The notes under the pieces are model-generated. The model was not told the DNA's origin and did not search any database. It saw only the letters and a program-made list of their open reading frames with translations. From assembly GCA_038373865.1 (NCBI GenBank), contig JAXGGA010003011.1, forward strand, positions 46,380-110,379: a stretch of 64,000 nucleotides of DNA. Reading direction: 5' to 3'. The position numbers were made by a program, and so were the translations under genes. Below, piece by piece: positions 23,143-34,930 of the stretch. The DNA comes from Uloborus plumipes (taxonomy: Eukaryota > Arthropoda > Arachnida > Araneae > Uloboridae). How positions within the stretch are numbered: the stretch's first letter is position 1; each line of letters starts with the position of its first letter.

Positions 23143-24914
23143 GGGTCAATCCATGTGAGATCATACAGCCATGTTGCTCACTATTTTTGATTTTTAAAAG
23201 TTTTTGCCTGTTAATTAACTGTTATATTGGGAGCATGAAACAATGGTTTAAAAAATTTTAAACCTTCAGAATTTTTTTTGGCAAGCACTTTTCAGTAGCT
23301 GCGAAAGCGACTTTTCGTGAAAAGAGTACTTTGTGAAGATGCTTATAACTTTTTTATTTATAAATATATCAAAATGATTTAAAAACCACTTGATTGAGCA
23401 AAAAATGATCTAAATTTCTATACCAGTTATTTTTCTGATAATTAGTAACAAATTTCTGTAAAATTGGCTTAAAAATAAGATTTTTTGTGTGAAATTTTAC
23501 ATTTTTGGCATAAAAATATTAGTAGAAGGAATTAAGACTCACCCTTACTTATTTTTCCCTTGAATAGATATCTCATAGGACTATTCCCAGAAGTAGTGTG
23601 AAAGATTTGAAGACAGTCTTTTTTTTAATATAATTTGTCAAACTTGGCATTTTGGAGAAAAAATGCTAACTTTGAGATTTAATATCTGAAAAGGGACTGA
23701 ATGAAAATCTACAAAAATTTAACTGGATAACCTTCTTATAGTAGTAAATATGTAGTAAAATTGTTATGAGTGATATCGTTCTAGTTTTAGAGATATGGAG
23801 CCGCGAAGTTGACTGAAAAATTTCATTTATTTTGACGCCAAAAAATCATCACATAATGCAAAATTAATTATTCTCGTAATATTAGATGAGTTTTTTTGTG
23901 GTATAAACTCACCCTTTTACCAAAACATATAATATTTTAATTTATTTTCCATTTACAGAAAGAAATAATTTAGATATTATGCTTTTATAAATGCATTTTT
24001 TTCTACGTGTTAGTCATAAAAACATGATTTTTCTAAAGCGGGCTTTATGCATCTAGTGAGAAAAGAACAATTATAGTTTTAATCTAACCTACAACTCTTC
24101 ATTCATTTTTAAAAGTTTAAAGCATTAAAACCCCCCTACAGCACCAAAAAGTCGCTAAAAATCCGAATTTAAGCTCTAGATCCTGCCATTTTCCGTGAGA
24201 CTGCGCCTGTGTAACAGCAGAAAATGGCGGACGTATTTTCGCGAAAAAGTGTAGGATCTAGATCAGTGTTTCCCAACCTTTTCAAGCTCATCACCCCCTT
24301 CAAGATTTCTACTGACACCTATCGCCCCCCCCCTTCTTTTTTCTTCCTCGAAAAAACCATAATTTGGAGCAAGTGAACATCTTTTTTTTAAAAAATATAA
24401 GTACCTAAAGGAGCGGTAAATTCTTAAGGGGCGATGGGTATTTAGAAGAGAAAATAGCAGTAAAAAAAGGGTAACGAAAACCGAAATTGTAAATAGGTAC
24501 AAAACCGCTTGTTCAGTGTTCAGACAATTAATTACACGTTAAGAAAGAAACAAATTGAAGTTCAAGCTCTTTGCACCTCGGATTAACCTTAGTGAATGTT
24601 TTATCATTCACTGTCAATTTTATGAATTTTCAGATTTTCAATTTATTTTCCTTCCAATTTTTTGTTTCAACGAATTTAATTACCCAGATTCCAGCGAACA
24701 AAAGAAAATAATTTCTTGAAAAATGTACTTCTGTTTTTTTATAAGTACGTCAATGATCTTAGTTTAAATGTTTCCCTTCAAATGATTATATCAGTTCGCT
24801 TCGTGAAAGAAAAAAAATAAAGGTATTTTATTTATTCATTAATATTTTTAGTTAAAAAGTGATTAGTCATTGTATCTTTATTGCGTACATTTTACTTCAA
24901 ATTAAAGTTAGGTA

Positions 24915-26609
24915 GGGTGAGTTCTGGTAAGTGCGTACCCTTTTTTGCAAAGTTCATGTTCTCAGGGATGCTGCTCTGTTGAAAAATCTTGTACACTCAC
25001 AATTTTTTTAAAGTTTTCTTTCCAGATCCTTTACTAAGATTTTCAAGCGTATAATATGTCAAATAAACCATAAGCATAGGTTTTGTGACCTGGTTTATGA
25101 CACCTATTCTACGGTACGCACTTTCCCTACCTAGCGGGGTAAGTGCGTCCACCTTAAATTATGTGAATATGAGCAGTAAAAAACTTCTGGCACATATTAA
25201 ATATGTTAGGTAGTTGCCTTGGGATAATTCCTAATACTAGAGATCAGCACTTGCTTGCATGGATGAAACGCAATCAGTGATATTCCACGTGTCTTGCGAA
25301 CAACTGTGATTTGAAGATTGAGAGAGTTGTGTCTGTGATTCTTCCTTTGTCCTTTTAATAAGACCAAGTGAGCAAATGTGAGTTGTTTTTATTTAGTAAT
25401 AATCACTCATAGTCTACATAGTTCATTTTGGTTAAATACATTAATCAGTCTGTGTTTAAGCCAGGGTTCGCACTTACCCCTTCTTAAATGTAAGATGAGA
25501 CATGTGCGTCCAATAGCTTTGTTGTAAGTGCGTACCCCTGTGATTTTCTTTAATTCTATTTGTATAGTAGATCGTTAGGTGACCTGAGTGAACAATTCGT
25601 TTTTTTTTTCTTTTTTTTTTAATAAATACGGTTTTAAAATATTTTTCTTATTAGAATCAGCAGCAGTAAGAAAAAAACACAAAATAAAGAACAAAAAGAA
25701 AGAGAATAATTGATCATGATGTAATACTTGTACTTTTTTTTTCTTGTACATTCAAATAGTTTTTCACAAGGTGTTCTTTAATTTTCTTAAATATAATTTA
25801 TTCATTACTCCACCTTCGTTTTTTGAATCAGTTGGTTCCTTATTTAGTGTTTCACTTAATTTCATTGCTTCATTTGTCATTCTGGTTTAAATTAAGTATA
25901 GCTCATGATCGCTATTTTCAACGAAAAATTTACTGACTGATATCTAAAAGCCAATATATTTCAGAAGTAATGAATAAAATTGAAATCTTATGCCGCATTC
26001 AATGTTAATATAAATACTTGATGGAAATGACGTCAGATTTATAATCGGTTTATAAAAGAGTTATCAGCAAAATTAAAGGTGAATTACGAGAGTCGGATTT
26101 TCCACGTAATGGTACACACTTGCCTCCTAATAATGGTATGCACTTGCTTCGCATAATAGTACGCATATGCCTCATGATAGTGGTACGCACTTGCCCCATC
26201 ATAATGGTACGCACTTACCCCCACCTTACTTTAAAGAAAGGGAAAGTGCGTACCGTCATATAAACAAATTTTAGTTAGAGTATTTGATAAAAATACCCCA
26301 TGTATGTTATTAGTAGCTATTACTTAAAAGAAACAACTTGCATTTCTTGACTTCAATTGCTTGGTATGACTACAAGAGAAACTGAAACAAAACCTTCTCA
26401 ATCTTTACTTAAGAGTTTTTTTGATGACATTCAAGTTATCCCTGATTGTGTTTCGTCTATTGAATCCAGGCCTGAATTCTACCTATTGAAATTATCATTA
26501 GACAGTTATCTAACATAGTCGATGTGTTGCAGAAGCCATTTCAAGACAGTGTTCATATAATTCCCAGTGGACGCACTTACCCCGTGGACGCACTTACCAG
26601 AACTCACCC
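24915..26609. mobile_element. TA-flanked element with GGTAAGTGCGTACC words
   Basis: The ends GGGTGAGTTCTGGTAAGTGCG and its inverse at the right border are flanked by TA (24913-24914 and 26610-26611). At least 13 copies of GGTAAGTGCGTACC or a variant occur in both orientations, near 24926, 25113, 25139, 25465, 25501, 25523, 26111-26220 (five), 26241 and 26570-26595 (two). There is no transposase open frame. It lies inside the hAT element, which lies inside the palindrome. Confidence 0.88.
26108..26222. repeat. Five tandem 23-24 bp units of the subterminal word
   Basis: Units begin at 26108, 26132, 26155, 26179 and 26203, each a variant of AATGGTACGCACTTGCC plus a short AT spacer. Units differ from one another at several positions, so the array is not freshly amplified. 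It is internal to the TA element at 24915-26609. Confidence 0.9.
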
Positions 26610-28024
26610 TAATTAATTGTCTGCACACTAAACAAGCGGTTTCGTACATATTTACAATTTCGGTTTTCGATACCCTTTTTTACTGCTATTTTCTCTTCTA
26701 AATACCCATCGCCCCCCTATCGTCCCTTAAGAATTTACCGCTCCTTTAGGTACTTATATTTGTAATATTATAGATGTTCACTTGCTCCAAATTATGGTTT
26801 TTTCCAGGAAGAAAAAAGAAGGGGGGGGGCATAGGTGTCAGTCAGCATCTTGAAGGGGGTGATGAGCTTGAAAAGGTTGGGAAACACTGCTCTAGATCCT
26901 ACCCTTTTCCGCGAAAATACGTCCGCCATTTTCTGCTGTTATACAGACGCAGTCTCACGGAAAATGGCAGGATCTAGAGCTTAATTTCGGATTTTTAGCG
27001 ACTTTTTGGTGCTGTAGGGGGGTTTTAACGCTCTAAACTTTTAAAAATGTGTGAAGAGTTGTTGGTTAGATTAAAACTATAATTGTTCTTTGCTCACTAG
27101 ATGCATAAAGACCGTGAAAGCCCAGCTTTAGAGTGGAAAATCATGTTTTTATGACTAACACGTAGAAAAAAATGCATTTATAAAAGCATAATAACTAAAT
27201 TATTTCTTTCTGTATATGGAAAATAAATTGAAATATTATATGTTTTGGTAAAAAGGTTAGTTTATACCACAAAAAACTCATCTAATATTATGAGAATAAT
27301 TAATTTTGCATTATGTGATGATTTTTTGGCGTCAAAATAAATGAGATTTTTCAGTCAACTTCGCGGTTCCATATCTCTAAAACTAGAACGATATCACTCA
27401 TAAAAATTTTTTTACATATTTACTACTATAAGAAGGTTATCCAGTTAAATTTTTGTAGATTTTCATTCAGTCCCTTTTCAGATATTAAATCCCAAAGTTG
27501 GCACTTTTTCTCCAAAATGCCAAGTTTGACAAATAATATAAAAAAAAGGACTGTCTTCAAATGTTTCACACTACTTCTGGGAATAGTCCTGTGAGATATC
27601 TATTCAAGGAAAAAAAAGTAAGGGTGAGTCTTAATTCCTTCTACTAATATTTTTATGCCAAAAATGTAAAATTTCCCACAAAAAATCTTATTTTTAAGCC
27701 AATTTTACACAAATTTGTTACTAATTATCAGAAAAATAACTGGTATAGAAATTTAGATCATTTTTTGCTCAATCAAGTGGTTTTTAAATCATTTTGATAT
27801 ATTTATAAATAAAAAAGTTATAAGCATCTTCAAAAAGTACTCTTTTCACGAAAAGTCGCTTCCGCAGCTACTGAAAAGTGCTTGCCAAAAAAATTTCTGA
27901 AGGTTTAAAATTTTTTAAACCATTGTTTCATGCTCCCAATATAACAGCTAATTAACAGGCAAAAAGTTTTAAAAATCAAAAATAGTGAGCAACATGGTCT
28001 GTATGATCTCACATGGATTGACCC

Positions 28025-29390
28025 TTTACCTAAATTAGTTCGGATTTTTGATGTTCTATTGTGAAAAACAAAAACCAAAGGAAATTTTCCCACTTTGAAT
28101 TGTTAAATTAAAGTTTATGTTCTAAAATATCATTTGGGCCGTGAATGAAAAGTATTAGCTTTTATCTTCTATCACAAGAATCGTTGTTAATACTAGCATG
28201 TAGAGCTTTTTAAATCAAATTCTTTGCCTGTTTACTTAAAAAGATTTATTTATAACAGATTTTGTAGTAACTTCTTCTGAATTGGAAATTTTATTTTTAA
28301 TACGATGGTAAACTAATTTAGATAAGTAGTTTTCGACCTGTGATGAACTCGTAGATTTTTTAGTCACGATATGCCAATTGAAGCCTAAATACTGATCAAT
28401 TTAATGTGGAAGATAAATTATATATTTTTTAGAAAAGTATAAAAACGCTGTTCTTGCCCAAAATCACCTCTGATTTGGCTGTATTTTTATTAAACCAAAT
28501 ATTCGGTTATATGAGGTTGAGTTTGACTCGTTTTCAGTCGAAGTTAAAGACACTAAATTTCAAAGCGTTCTCAATATCTAACTTTGAAAATAAAAAAAAA
28601 ATTTAAAAAAATGACAAGAAGTGTACAAGATTGTCAATATATTTTAAGGGCGTTAATCTTATTGCTATTCAATTGAACATTGGGAGGAAATATTTAATTT
28701 AATGGTAGTTTTATTCAGTTTTATTTGAATGCAATAAAAATTTGAAATAAAAAAATGATGTGTGCTGCATTGTTTAGCATTTAATTCTCCAGTATTCACA
28801 GTAATACACTTTTCAGCGTCAAATTTTTTTTGGTACCGACAATTTTTTTTTATTTCTAGAAATCACGCAAAATCTATGTACGCCTATGAAATTTGTTCCC
28901 GTTTCGTCTAATACTTAATTCACTAGAGGGCTCTGAACATCTTAGGGATTTTTTGTAACCACCCTTTATGTAAACATTACAAAACAGTTGAATGCCGCTT
29001 TTAGTTTTCGAGGATGTAAGACACTTCATTTCATCAGTTACAGGTTAAAGAAGAATCGCATAATTTCCTTACGTTCTACCTTTTTGTCATTTCAAAAGAT
29101 AATCTTCTAAGCACTAAAATACATCAAAATTGCTTTCTATGGTTTTTGTCTAAGTTTTAATTTTTGCGAAAATTTCATCTGGTAAAAATATTTTTACTTA
29201 AGTGTTTAATCTGTGTGAAAATGATTAAAATTTTAAATTTATGCATAATTATATAACTTGCTTGTAGTACTTCTTAAAATAAAAGTTTATGTGTGGTATA
29301 TGAAATTCATATAGAATCGGAAAAGTGAGAGTTTAAATATTAATTAGTTTTAGTCACCTAACAAATTTACCATATGGTTATAGGGGAAGA
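28025..29390. other. No recognised feature (about 1.4 kb)
   Basis: AT-rich. The minus-strand open frame at 27905-28093 overlaps the palindrome arm. No gene is supported. Confidence 0.5.
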
Positions 29391-29392
29391 CC

Positions 29393-31438
29393 GCCTATAT
29401 TGGACCCCCTAAGAACAGGAGGCCTGTGTCGCTCAATGTGAAGCAAAACAGAAATACAAAATAGGGCATCGTAAGCTAAATTTAATCAGGAACCGCCCTA
29501 GGAGCTTATATTTTCTAAAAATATGGAAATTATTTTTAAAAAAATTATCTTACAAAAAGTTGCAAAAGTCCAATTTAGGAATATATGCGCCTATTTTGAA
29601 CCATGCGCTTCCTAAATTGGACCGTACCAGGAAATCATAGAATAATTTATATTTGAACTATACATCTTTTTTCCAGGATTTGCAATAGAATTTCTTTTGC
29701 TTCGGTCTCATTTAGGCAGTGTTGATACACTCACCGATAGCATTTCATGCATTTAATCATGTTTTGCGCTTCATCTCTATGACAAATATTGCAATAACAA
29801 TTGTTTTGTGCAGTTTCTTGCTTATTCTTGTGTGACTTTTTCTGTTCTATGTTTCTTTCACACGGCGTTAGAATGATTGCTGAGATAGCCTTCCTTTTTG
29901 TGTTTTCTATTTTTTAGGTAAATTGATATGTGAGCCTGGCCTTTACAAAATCATAGTTGAAGTTGACAATCATGCTTTGATGAGAACTATCCGCTGATTA
30001 TGCAGAGCTTGTACTAATTTAAGTCGTAGCTAGTTCTTGTACATGGTGTACAACAGTACAACTTACACCGAACATGTAGCCTGCTCACTTTGAGTAGTTT
30101 TATCTGGACTACTTACCTCGAACTCTGCTCCAGCCAAGTCAATGCCGCTAAACACATGTCAATTAACAGGCCAAACTCCTGTTCTTTAGAATCAACTCAC
30201 AACATTTGCCATGGCCTTGATTGAGGTTTACCCATAAGAGTTACCAAACAGTTCTTCTATTCGATATTGGGTAATGGATCTCATTGGATGTTCTCGCATC
30301 CATGTATCACACACTCCATTAAAATATGTAGACAGAGGCTGAAAAAATAACATCTTGCATGGTGTGCTTTAAGAGAAAGCATTATTATATCGCTCTCGTT
30401 AACCAAGTTTATTGCATCTATGCTCTTGGTTTAAGGGTTTTGATAAATATTGTATCAATTGTGTGAGTTATCGTTTGTGATCCAACCTTTTTTTAGACAA
30501 GCATATTGCTCACCAGGAGGTGCTTTTACGATAAGTAAATACATGGAACGTATTCTTTTGAAACTAAGCATGGGGAGGGAAACACGTTCACCACACATTA
30601 CTGCTCCAAACTGGTGTTTGCTTTTATATGTCGATATATTTTGGGGTTTTTGGGCAGTGAAAAGACCGGTTTCATCTACATTGAACATTTTAGTTGCATA
30701 ATTATTGTTTCTTTTTAAAATCTTTTCGAGCAAATCGAAGAATTTCATTTTTTTTCCTCGGTAAACCAGCACAAATTTTATTTAAATTAATAACTACGTT
30801 TCACAACCTGAAACTGCAACTTAATGGAAAAAGAGAAAAAAAAAACAAACAAATATTTCAAGAATTTGCAGCTTCTAGAAAATGTGCTTGATAAAAAAAA
30901 TGAATATCGTGAATAGGTGTTAAAGTATGCTTAAAATAATCTTAACTACGCTATTAAATCAGATGAATCACTTATTTAATGTTACAATTAACGAAAAGTC
31001 TTGCTTAAAATCATATTCTTAAATTGGACCACCGGTCCAATATAGGAACATTTTTTCGGACCAATAAAGGAAAACATGCCATTTTTTATTCTTCAGCTTA
31101 TTTCTCTGTCAAAAATTATCACAACCACGCATGTAAATACATAGATGTGATCCTTATTAAACACAGATTATCATGCTATAACAGCAGTTTACCTCAGCTT
31201 ACAAGTTTTAGTACTATCTTACTAGGTACAAGTCCACAAAATAAGATTTTACACGTTTCCAACATAAATCATGCCGTAACTCACGCTACACAGTTCGAAC
31301 ACTGGTGAAACTTCATAGACATTGATTTTATTCCTAAAACTTTATGTATCTACCGTTAAAGTTTAGCATAGATCTCTGTACTAGATTTTAAGCCCGAGGT
31401 CCAATTTAAGCAGTGGTCCAATATAGGCGGTCTTCCCC
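29393..31438 (-). mobile_element. pogo-like element, copy 1 (2046 bp)
   Basis: The ends GGGGAAGACCGCCTATATTG and CAATATAGGCGGTCTTCCCC are perfect inverted repeats with TA on each side (29391-29392 and 31439-31440). Words related to CCAATTTAGG/TTGGACC recur near both ends, for example near 29570, 29608, 31022, 31034 and 31400. The interior encodes a broken pogo-type transposase on the minus strand. It is collinear with copy 2 at 47576-49641. Confidence 0.95.
30118..30772 (-). pseudogene. pogo/Tigger-type DDE transposase, degenerate (copy 1)
   Basis: The family is the pogo/Tigger/Jerky group of Tc1-mariner transposases. Reading down the minus strand: FFDLLEKILKRNNNYATKMF leads into FNVDETGLFTAQKP, where VDE carries the first catalytic Asp. 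KSKHQFGAVMCGERVSLPML and KAPPGEQYACLKKGWITND follow. A stop then interrupts the frame. Beyond it, CDTWMREHPMRSITQYRIEE-LFGNSYG (about 30230-30360) and RTGVWPVN-HVFSG match the C-terminal part of pogo-like proteins. The block with the second Asp (LDxHxSH type) is missing here, though copy 2 keeps it. No N-terminal CENP-B-like DNA-binding domain was recognised upstream. Several stops mean the gene is dead. Confidence 0.88.
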
Positions 31439-31440
31439 TA

Positions 31441-32424
31441 ATACGTTTTTGATAACCATGTGGTTATCATAAGCGTATCAAAATCCTCTAATTAATGCTT
31501 TATTTTTTTTAAGCAAATTCCTGCAATTCTCATGGTTTTCTCTTATAATTGCTAGAGCAATTATTTCTTACATGAATTTTCCGAAAGGAAAAAACTTTTG
31601 TATGTCAATAGATGCCCATTAGCGGTGCAAAAATAGATTCATCCGGCGTTAAATAATTTCCCGATTTCCATGCGTTTCATCATCACACGGAAAAAACAAA
31701 AGAAAATCTGTTGTAAAGTTATTTTATTTTACTTTACACAAATTTCCGTTTCATTATCTTCTTATAGCCAACAGGGTGCTAAATTGAAAACAAACGATCT
31801 TTCTTTACAATAAATTTGTCTAGTTCCGATGCAGCACACGAATCCTATTAAAGAATCAGAACAATGTATCGAAATGAGGTTTTAGCCTGTCTGAGCTGAA
31901 AACAATACGGTGACAAGTCTGGTTAGTTCTTTACAATTTTCTACCATCATCACTGAATTCTTTTCTACTTTTTTACGAAAGTAAGATTGAAATAAATTGA
32001 TACAGACCGGTCATGTTTTGTTTTTTTTATTTTTACATTCAGCGCTTAGTTACTTTATTCATTAAAAAGAGCTAATTTTAGGATTTTTGCTGAATTGAAA
32101 GTTTTTTTTTTTTTGAGTGTGTGCACATTTATTTTTATTTTAACTTAATTTTATTTCATTTATTCATTTCATTTATTTATTTATTTATTTTGAAGCTTCA
32201 TCTTTTGATTGACTTCTCGAAATAAATTATTTAACTTGAAAAGCAAAAGAAAAAGAGAGTTAATGTTTATATCACGTACAGTAATCTGAAAATCATATTT
32301 TTATCCCTCGTTTTGTTATCTCAAACGAAACATCTCAGTAATAAATTAATAAAACTTTCGACGTAGAAATAAAGTATAAACAACAACGTTTTAAAAAGCA
32401 AAAATAAAAAAATTTAAAAAATTT
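31441..32424. other. No recognised feature (about 1 kb)
   Basis: AT-rich, with a short ATTT-rich simple stretch near 32140-32190. No gene supported. Confidence 0.5.
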
Positions 32425-32610
32425 GTAAACACGTGCTTTGGGGTTGCAAGAGTATTCCGTTCTCGCTGCAAAACTGCAAATAGAGAGCTTAAAGGCGAAA
32501 AGTCATTCTACAAAACAAAAAAGGTTTTGTCAAATGCTTTTCATCCATAACATCTTTTTTTTTTTCTTGTTTTAAAAAGGAGTATTTTGAAGCCCCCAAA
32601 CACGTGTCTC
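32425..32610. repeat. Short hairpin repeat, relative of 22270-22510
   Basis: The left arm AACACGTGCTTTGGGGTTGC and the right arm with GAAGCCCCCAAACACGTGT are inverted. The arms are about 30 bp. The word matches the CACGTGTTTCGGTGTTACAAG type arm of the hairpin at 22270-22510. Confidence 0.6.
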
Positions 32611-32678
32611 TATTTTTAAACAAATTGCTTGCTTAATAACGTTGCTGTTTTTGTTTTTACTTAAACAATTTTTATATC

Positions 32679-32926
32679 TTACAGTTTACTGCTGTAAAAC
32701 TAGCAATTTTACAGTTTATTACTGTAAAATTAGCAATTTTACTCATAAAATTAGCTGTATTATACTGTAAAAACAACAGTATAATACTGACAACAGAGGT
32801 TTCAGTTTAAAACTGTAAAATGCACTGTAATAAACTGAAGCTAGCATTTTTAGTTTATTATTGTAAAATTACTGTAAATTAGATGTATTATACTGTAAAA
32901 ACATCTATTTTTTTACAGTACAATGT
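32679..32926. mobile_element. TACAGT miniature element, partial ends
   Basis: It contains the family modules: AATTTTACAGTTTATTACTG, 'aatactgacaacagaggtttc' and 'aaactgtaaaatgcactgtaa'. The usual CACTGC end is not seen on the left, so this copy is truncated or diverged there. No TSD. Confidence 0.75.
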
Positions 32927-33779
32927 CTCAATAACACGGGTAAATTTAATTTATAAATGTAATCAATAATGCAAAAAAAAAAAAAATTGCCCATGATCCT
33001 TAAAAGGGTTAAAGTTTTGCAACATATCTGCTTCCTGTGTCAATTTTTTTCGGGGATCATATCAGTGCGCTCTACTTTCATTCTTCCCAACCATCAATAT
33101 TTTGTTTTGGGGCTGTTCCTTGTGTTCTAGTTTTCAAAGATAAGGGAGATCTTTTCCATGAAAAAGTAGTTAACATCTCGTTATTCTTAATCTACTTTTA
33201 CTTTTCAAAGAAGATTTCAAGAGCTCCAGGGCATGAATCAAAGATACCGAAATTGCCTTTGGTAGCCACTTCCTGGAAGCAATCTTCATTTCCTTCGTTC
33301 GCGGCTTCTTAGTTAGAAGCAAACAATATTTTTGAAATTAGAGCTCATGTTTCAAAGAGTCTTTTAGTACTCGAAACAAAGAAACGATTTGTAACCATTC
33401 CGGTCCGGAGTAGGGGGGGGGGTTGATAAATAAACACATTCAAAGAACGTTTCACTTTCAGGAAATGTAATTGGTATTTGATAAAAACGTTGTATCGATC
33501 GCGACTGTATTTCTAAGAGCGTCGACTAAAACTGCGTGCTGCACTTTAGAAAATACTCAAAAATTGATCAACAATAATATTGTTCAACAATGTTCAACAA
33601 TAAATGCAACATTTAATTATAGTACATAATATAATACTGTAATATTAGAACTTATATAACAGTATTATATTAGTATACTATATTATAGTATATATTTCAA
33701 TTTCTAAGAAATGTAATTTGTGGTTAATAAAAATAATTTTTTGTGACTGATTCCGATAAACTGCTCGTTACGATGACGC
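32927..33779. other. No recognised feature
   Basis: AT-rich with a palindromic TATA-rich stretch near 33610-33700 and a G-run near 33412-33422. The open frame at 33037-33312 has no recognised motif. Confidence 0.5.
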
Positions 33780-33880
33780 TTTCCTCGGATGTCTTTTTAC
33801 CCTAAGTCCACTTCTTTTCATTAAAAGAGCCGCTCCTTGTAACTCCGAAACGTGTGTATGCAATAACCTGCTAGTTTTGT
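33780..33880. repeat. Half-copy of the hairpin repeat
   Basis: GGATGTCTTT...CTTGTAACTCCGAAACGTG...ATGCAATAA matches the right half of the hairpin at 22270-22510 (GGATGTCTTTGC...CTTGTAACACCGAAACACG). The matching left arm is not present in full. Confidence 0.5.
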
Positions 33881-34639
33881 ACAATTTAACATTGTCATTT
33901 TTTATTTTAATTTTAGCTCTTTTATAGTTCAAATTCGTCAAATTATTGGGGGGAGAGGAATGAATTTATGTATTTGTTATGAATGTTAATATGTTTTTAT
34001 TTCCTTTTCCTTCCCTTCATTTTTCTATTTTCTTTTTTTTAAATAAAATAAAAATGCTTTCCCTTAAGAAATCTGTTTAAATTTGTAGCGTATAAATTAA
34101 GGCTAAGTCAATTCAGAATGATGCTTGAAAGTTAAGTTGATTTTCAGCAAATTAGGTTCGTTTAGACCTCTATGAATTCAGAGCTCTAACCTTGAGTTGG
34201 AGAATCTAAACTTCTCTTCAGTCATTTCCCCTCCATTGCACTTAACTGAGTTAAGCATAGTTTCCATTACGTTTTAAAAGCTTTGCATTAAAATAAAAGG
34301 AAAAATATTATCAATATACTACCGTGTAGTGGGAACATCAATAGTGAAATGATCGCATATAATAAGGTAAATGTAATAGTTAGAACCAGTTGCATCGTTT
34401 TAAAACCCGCAAGTCGATCATTGTAGCAGAATGACTACTGTTGCAAGAGATGCTGATAAGAATTGAAAGGTCAAGGCGGGAATTGTCTTCAAAATCTAAA
34501 AATAGAAACCTGCCCTCCAGATGCTTTAATGATTTAGCTAGAACCTATGTAAAGAATTATTTTGTTAAATGTTGAAGAAATAAAGTATTTGTGAGTAAAT
34601 AATTACAAAAATAGTGTTATTCTATAACCTAGGATATAG
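33881..34639. other. No recognised feature
   Basis: AT-rich sequence without supported features. Confidence 0.5.
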
Positions 34640-34930
34640 AATTTTTAGTGCAGATTGTGGGGGAAGACGCCGTGTTTGGGAAGATGCCGTATCATGTCTT
34701 GAAACCCACAAGCATCAACAAAAACAGCAAGCCACTCAATCAGAATGCGGGAGCATGTACAATGTACATCGAGAACGTACATAAATTGGATTTGATTTAC
34801 CGAAGGTTAAAGGGGTGTTTTTATAGTCTTTTGTCATTTTTACCTCTTTGTTGAGTACCCGAAATATAGTGTCAATTGCCTTTGGCTAAGACGCAGTATT
34901 TTCGTTTGGGGTAGATGCCGTAGATTTTCG
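34640..34930. repeat. Fragment with GGGAAGAYGCCGT words
   Basis: The word GGGGAAGACGCCGT, or a variant, occurs near 34660, 34677 and 34908. This is the same kind of spaced word repetition as in the bounded TA elements, but no inverted ends or TSD were found. It may be one side of a decayed element. The open frame at 34648-34854 runs through it and is not supported. Confidence 0.4.

Larger units (their letters stand above)
24264..26889. mobile_element. hAT-like element inserted at the palindrome centre
   Basis: The ends CAGTGTTTCCCAACCTTTTC and GAAAAGGTTGGGAAACACTG are perfect inverted repeats, with flanking 8-mers ATCTAGAT (24256-24263) and CTCTAGAT (26890-26897). CAGTGTTTCCCAACC is a typical hAT-type end. 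Its own inverted arms extend about 270 bp (24264-24531 and 26613-26889), giving antisense-like open frames at 24263-24502 and 26774-26977 that are not genes. The interior is about 380 bp of unique sequence plus the TA element at 24915-26609. Confidence 0.85.
23143..28024. mobile_element. Long palindromic (foldback) element, 1.1-kb arms
   Basis: The left arm 23143-24263 and right arm about 26890-28024 are inverted copies along their whole length, from GGGTCAATCCATGTG and CACATGGATTGACCC at the outer ends to 'gtgtaggatctagat' / 'atctagatcctac' at the centre. Without the hAT insertion the arms would meet with essentially no spacer. Arm divergence is low but clear (scattered substitutions and small indels). 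No convincing TSD: the flanking tetramers are TGTG and TTTA. No open frame in the arms is recognisable. The outer end resembles the GGGTCATTCC ends of the elements at 5007, 5342 and 13170. Confidence 0.88.

Noticed and set aside
24263..24502. Minus-strand frame matching one at 26774-26977, as a repeated gene
   Set aside because: Both are translations of the inverted arms of the hAT element.
23143..28024. LTR retrotransposon
   Set aside because: The flanking copies are inverted rather than direct, and no reverse transcriptase, integrase or primer-binding site is visible.
31024..31308. 94-residue plus-strand frame in the pogo element as a second transposon gene
   Set aside because: No ATG anywhere in the frame and no recognised motif. 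Listed only as a low-interest finding because it is open in both copies.
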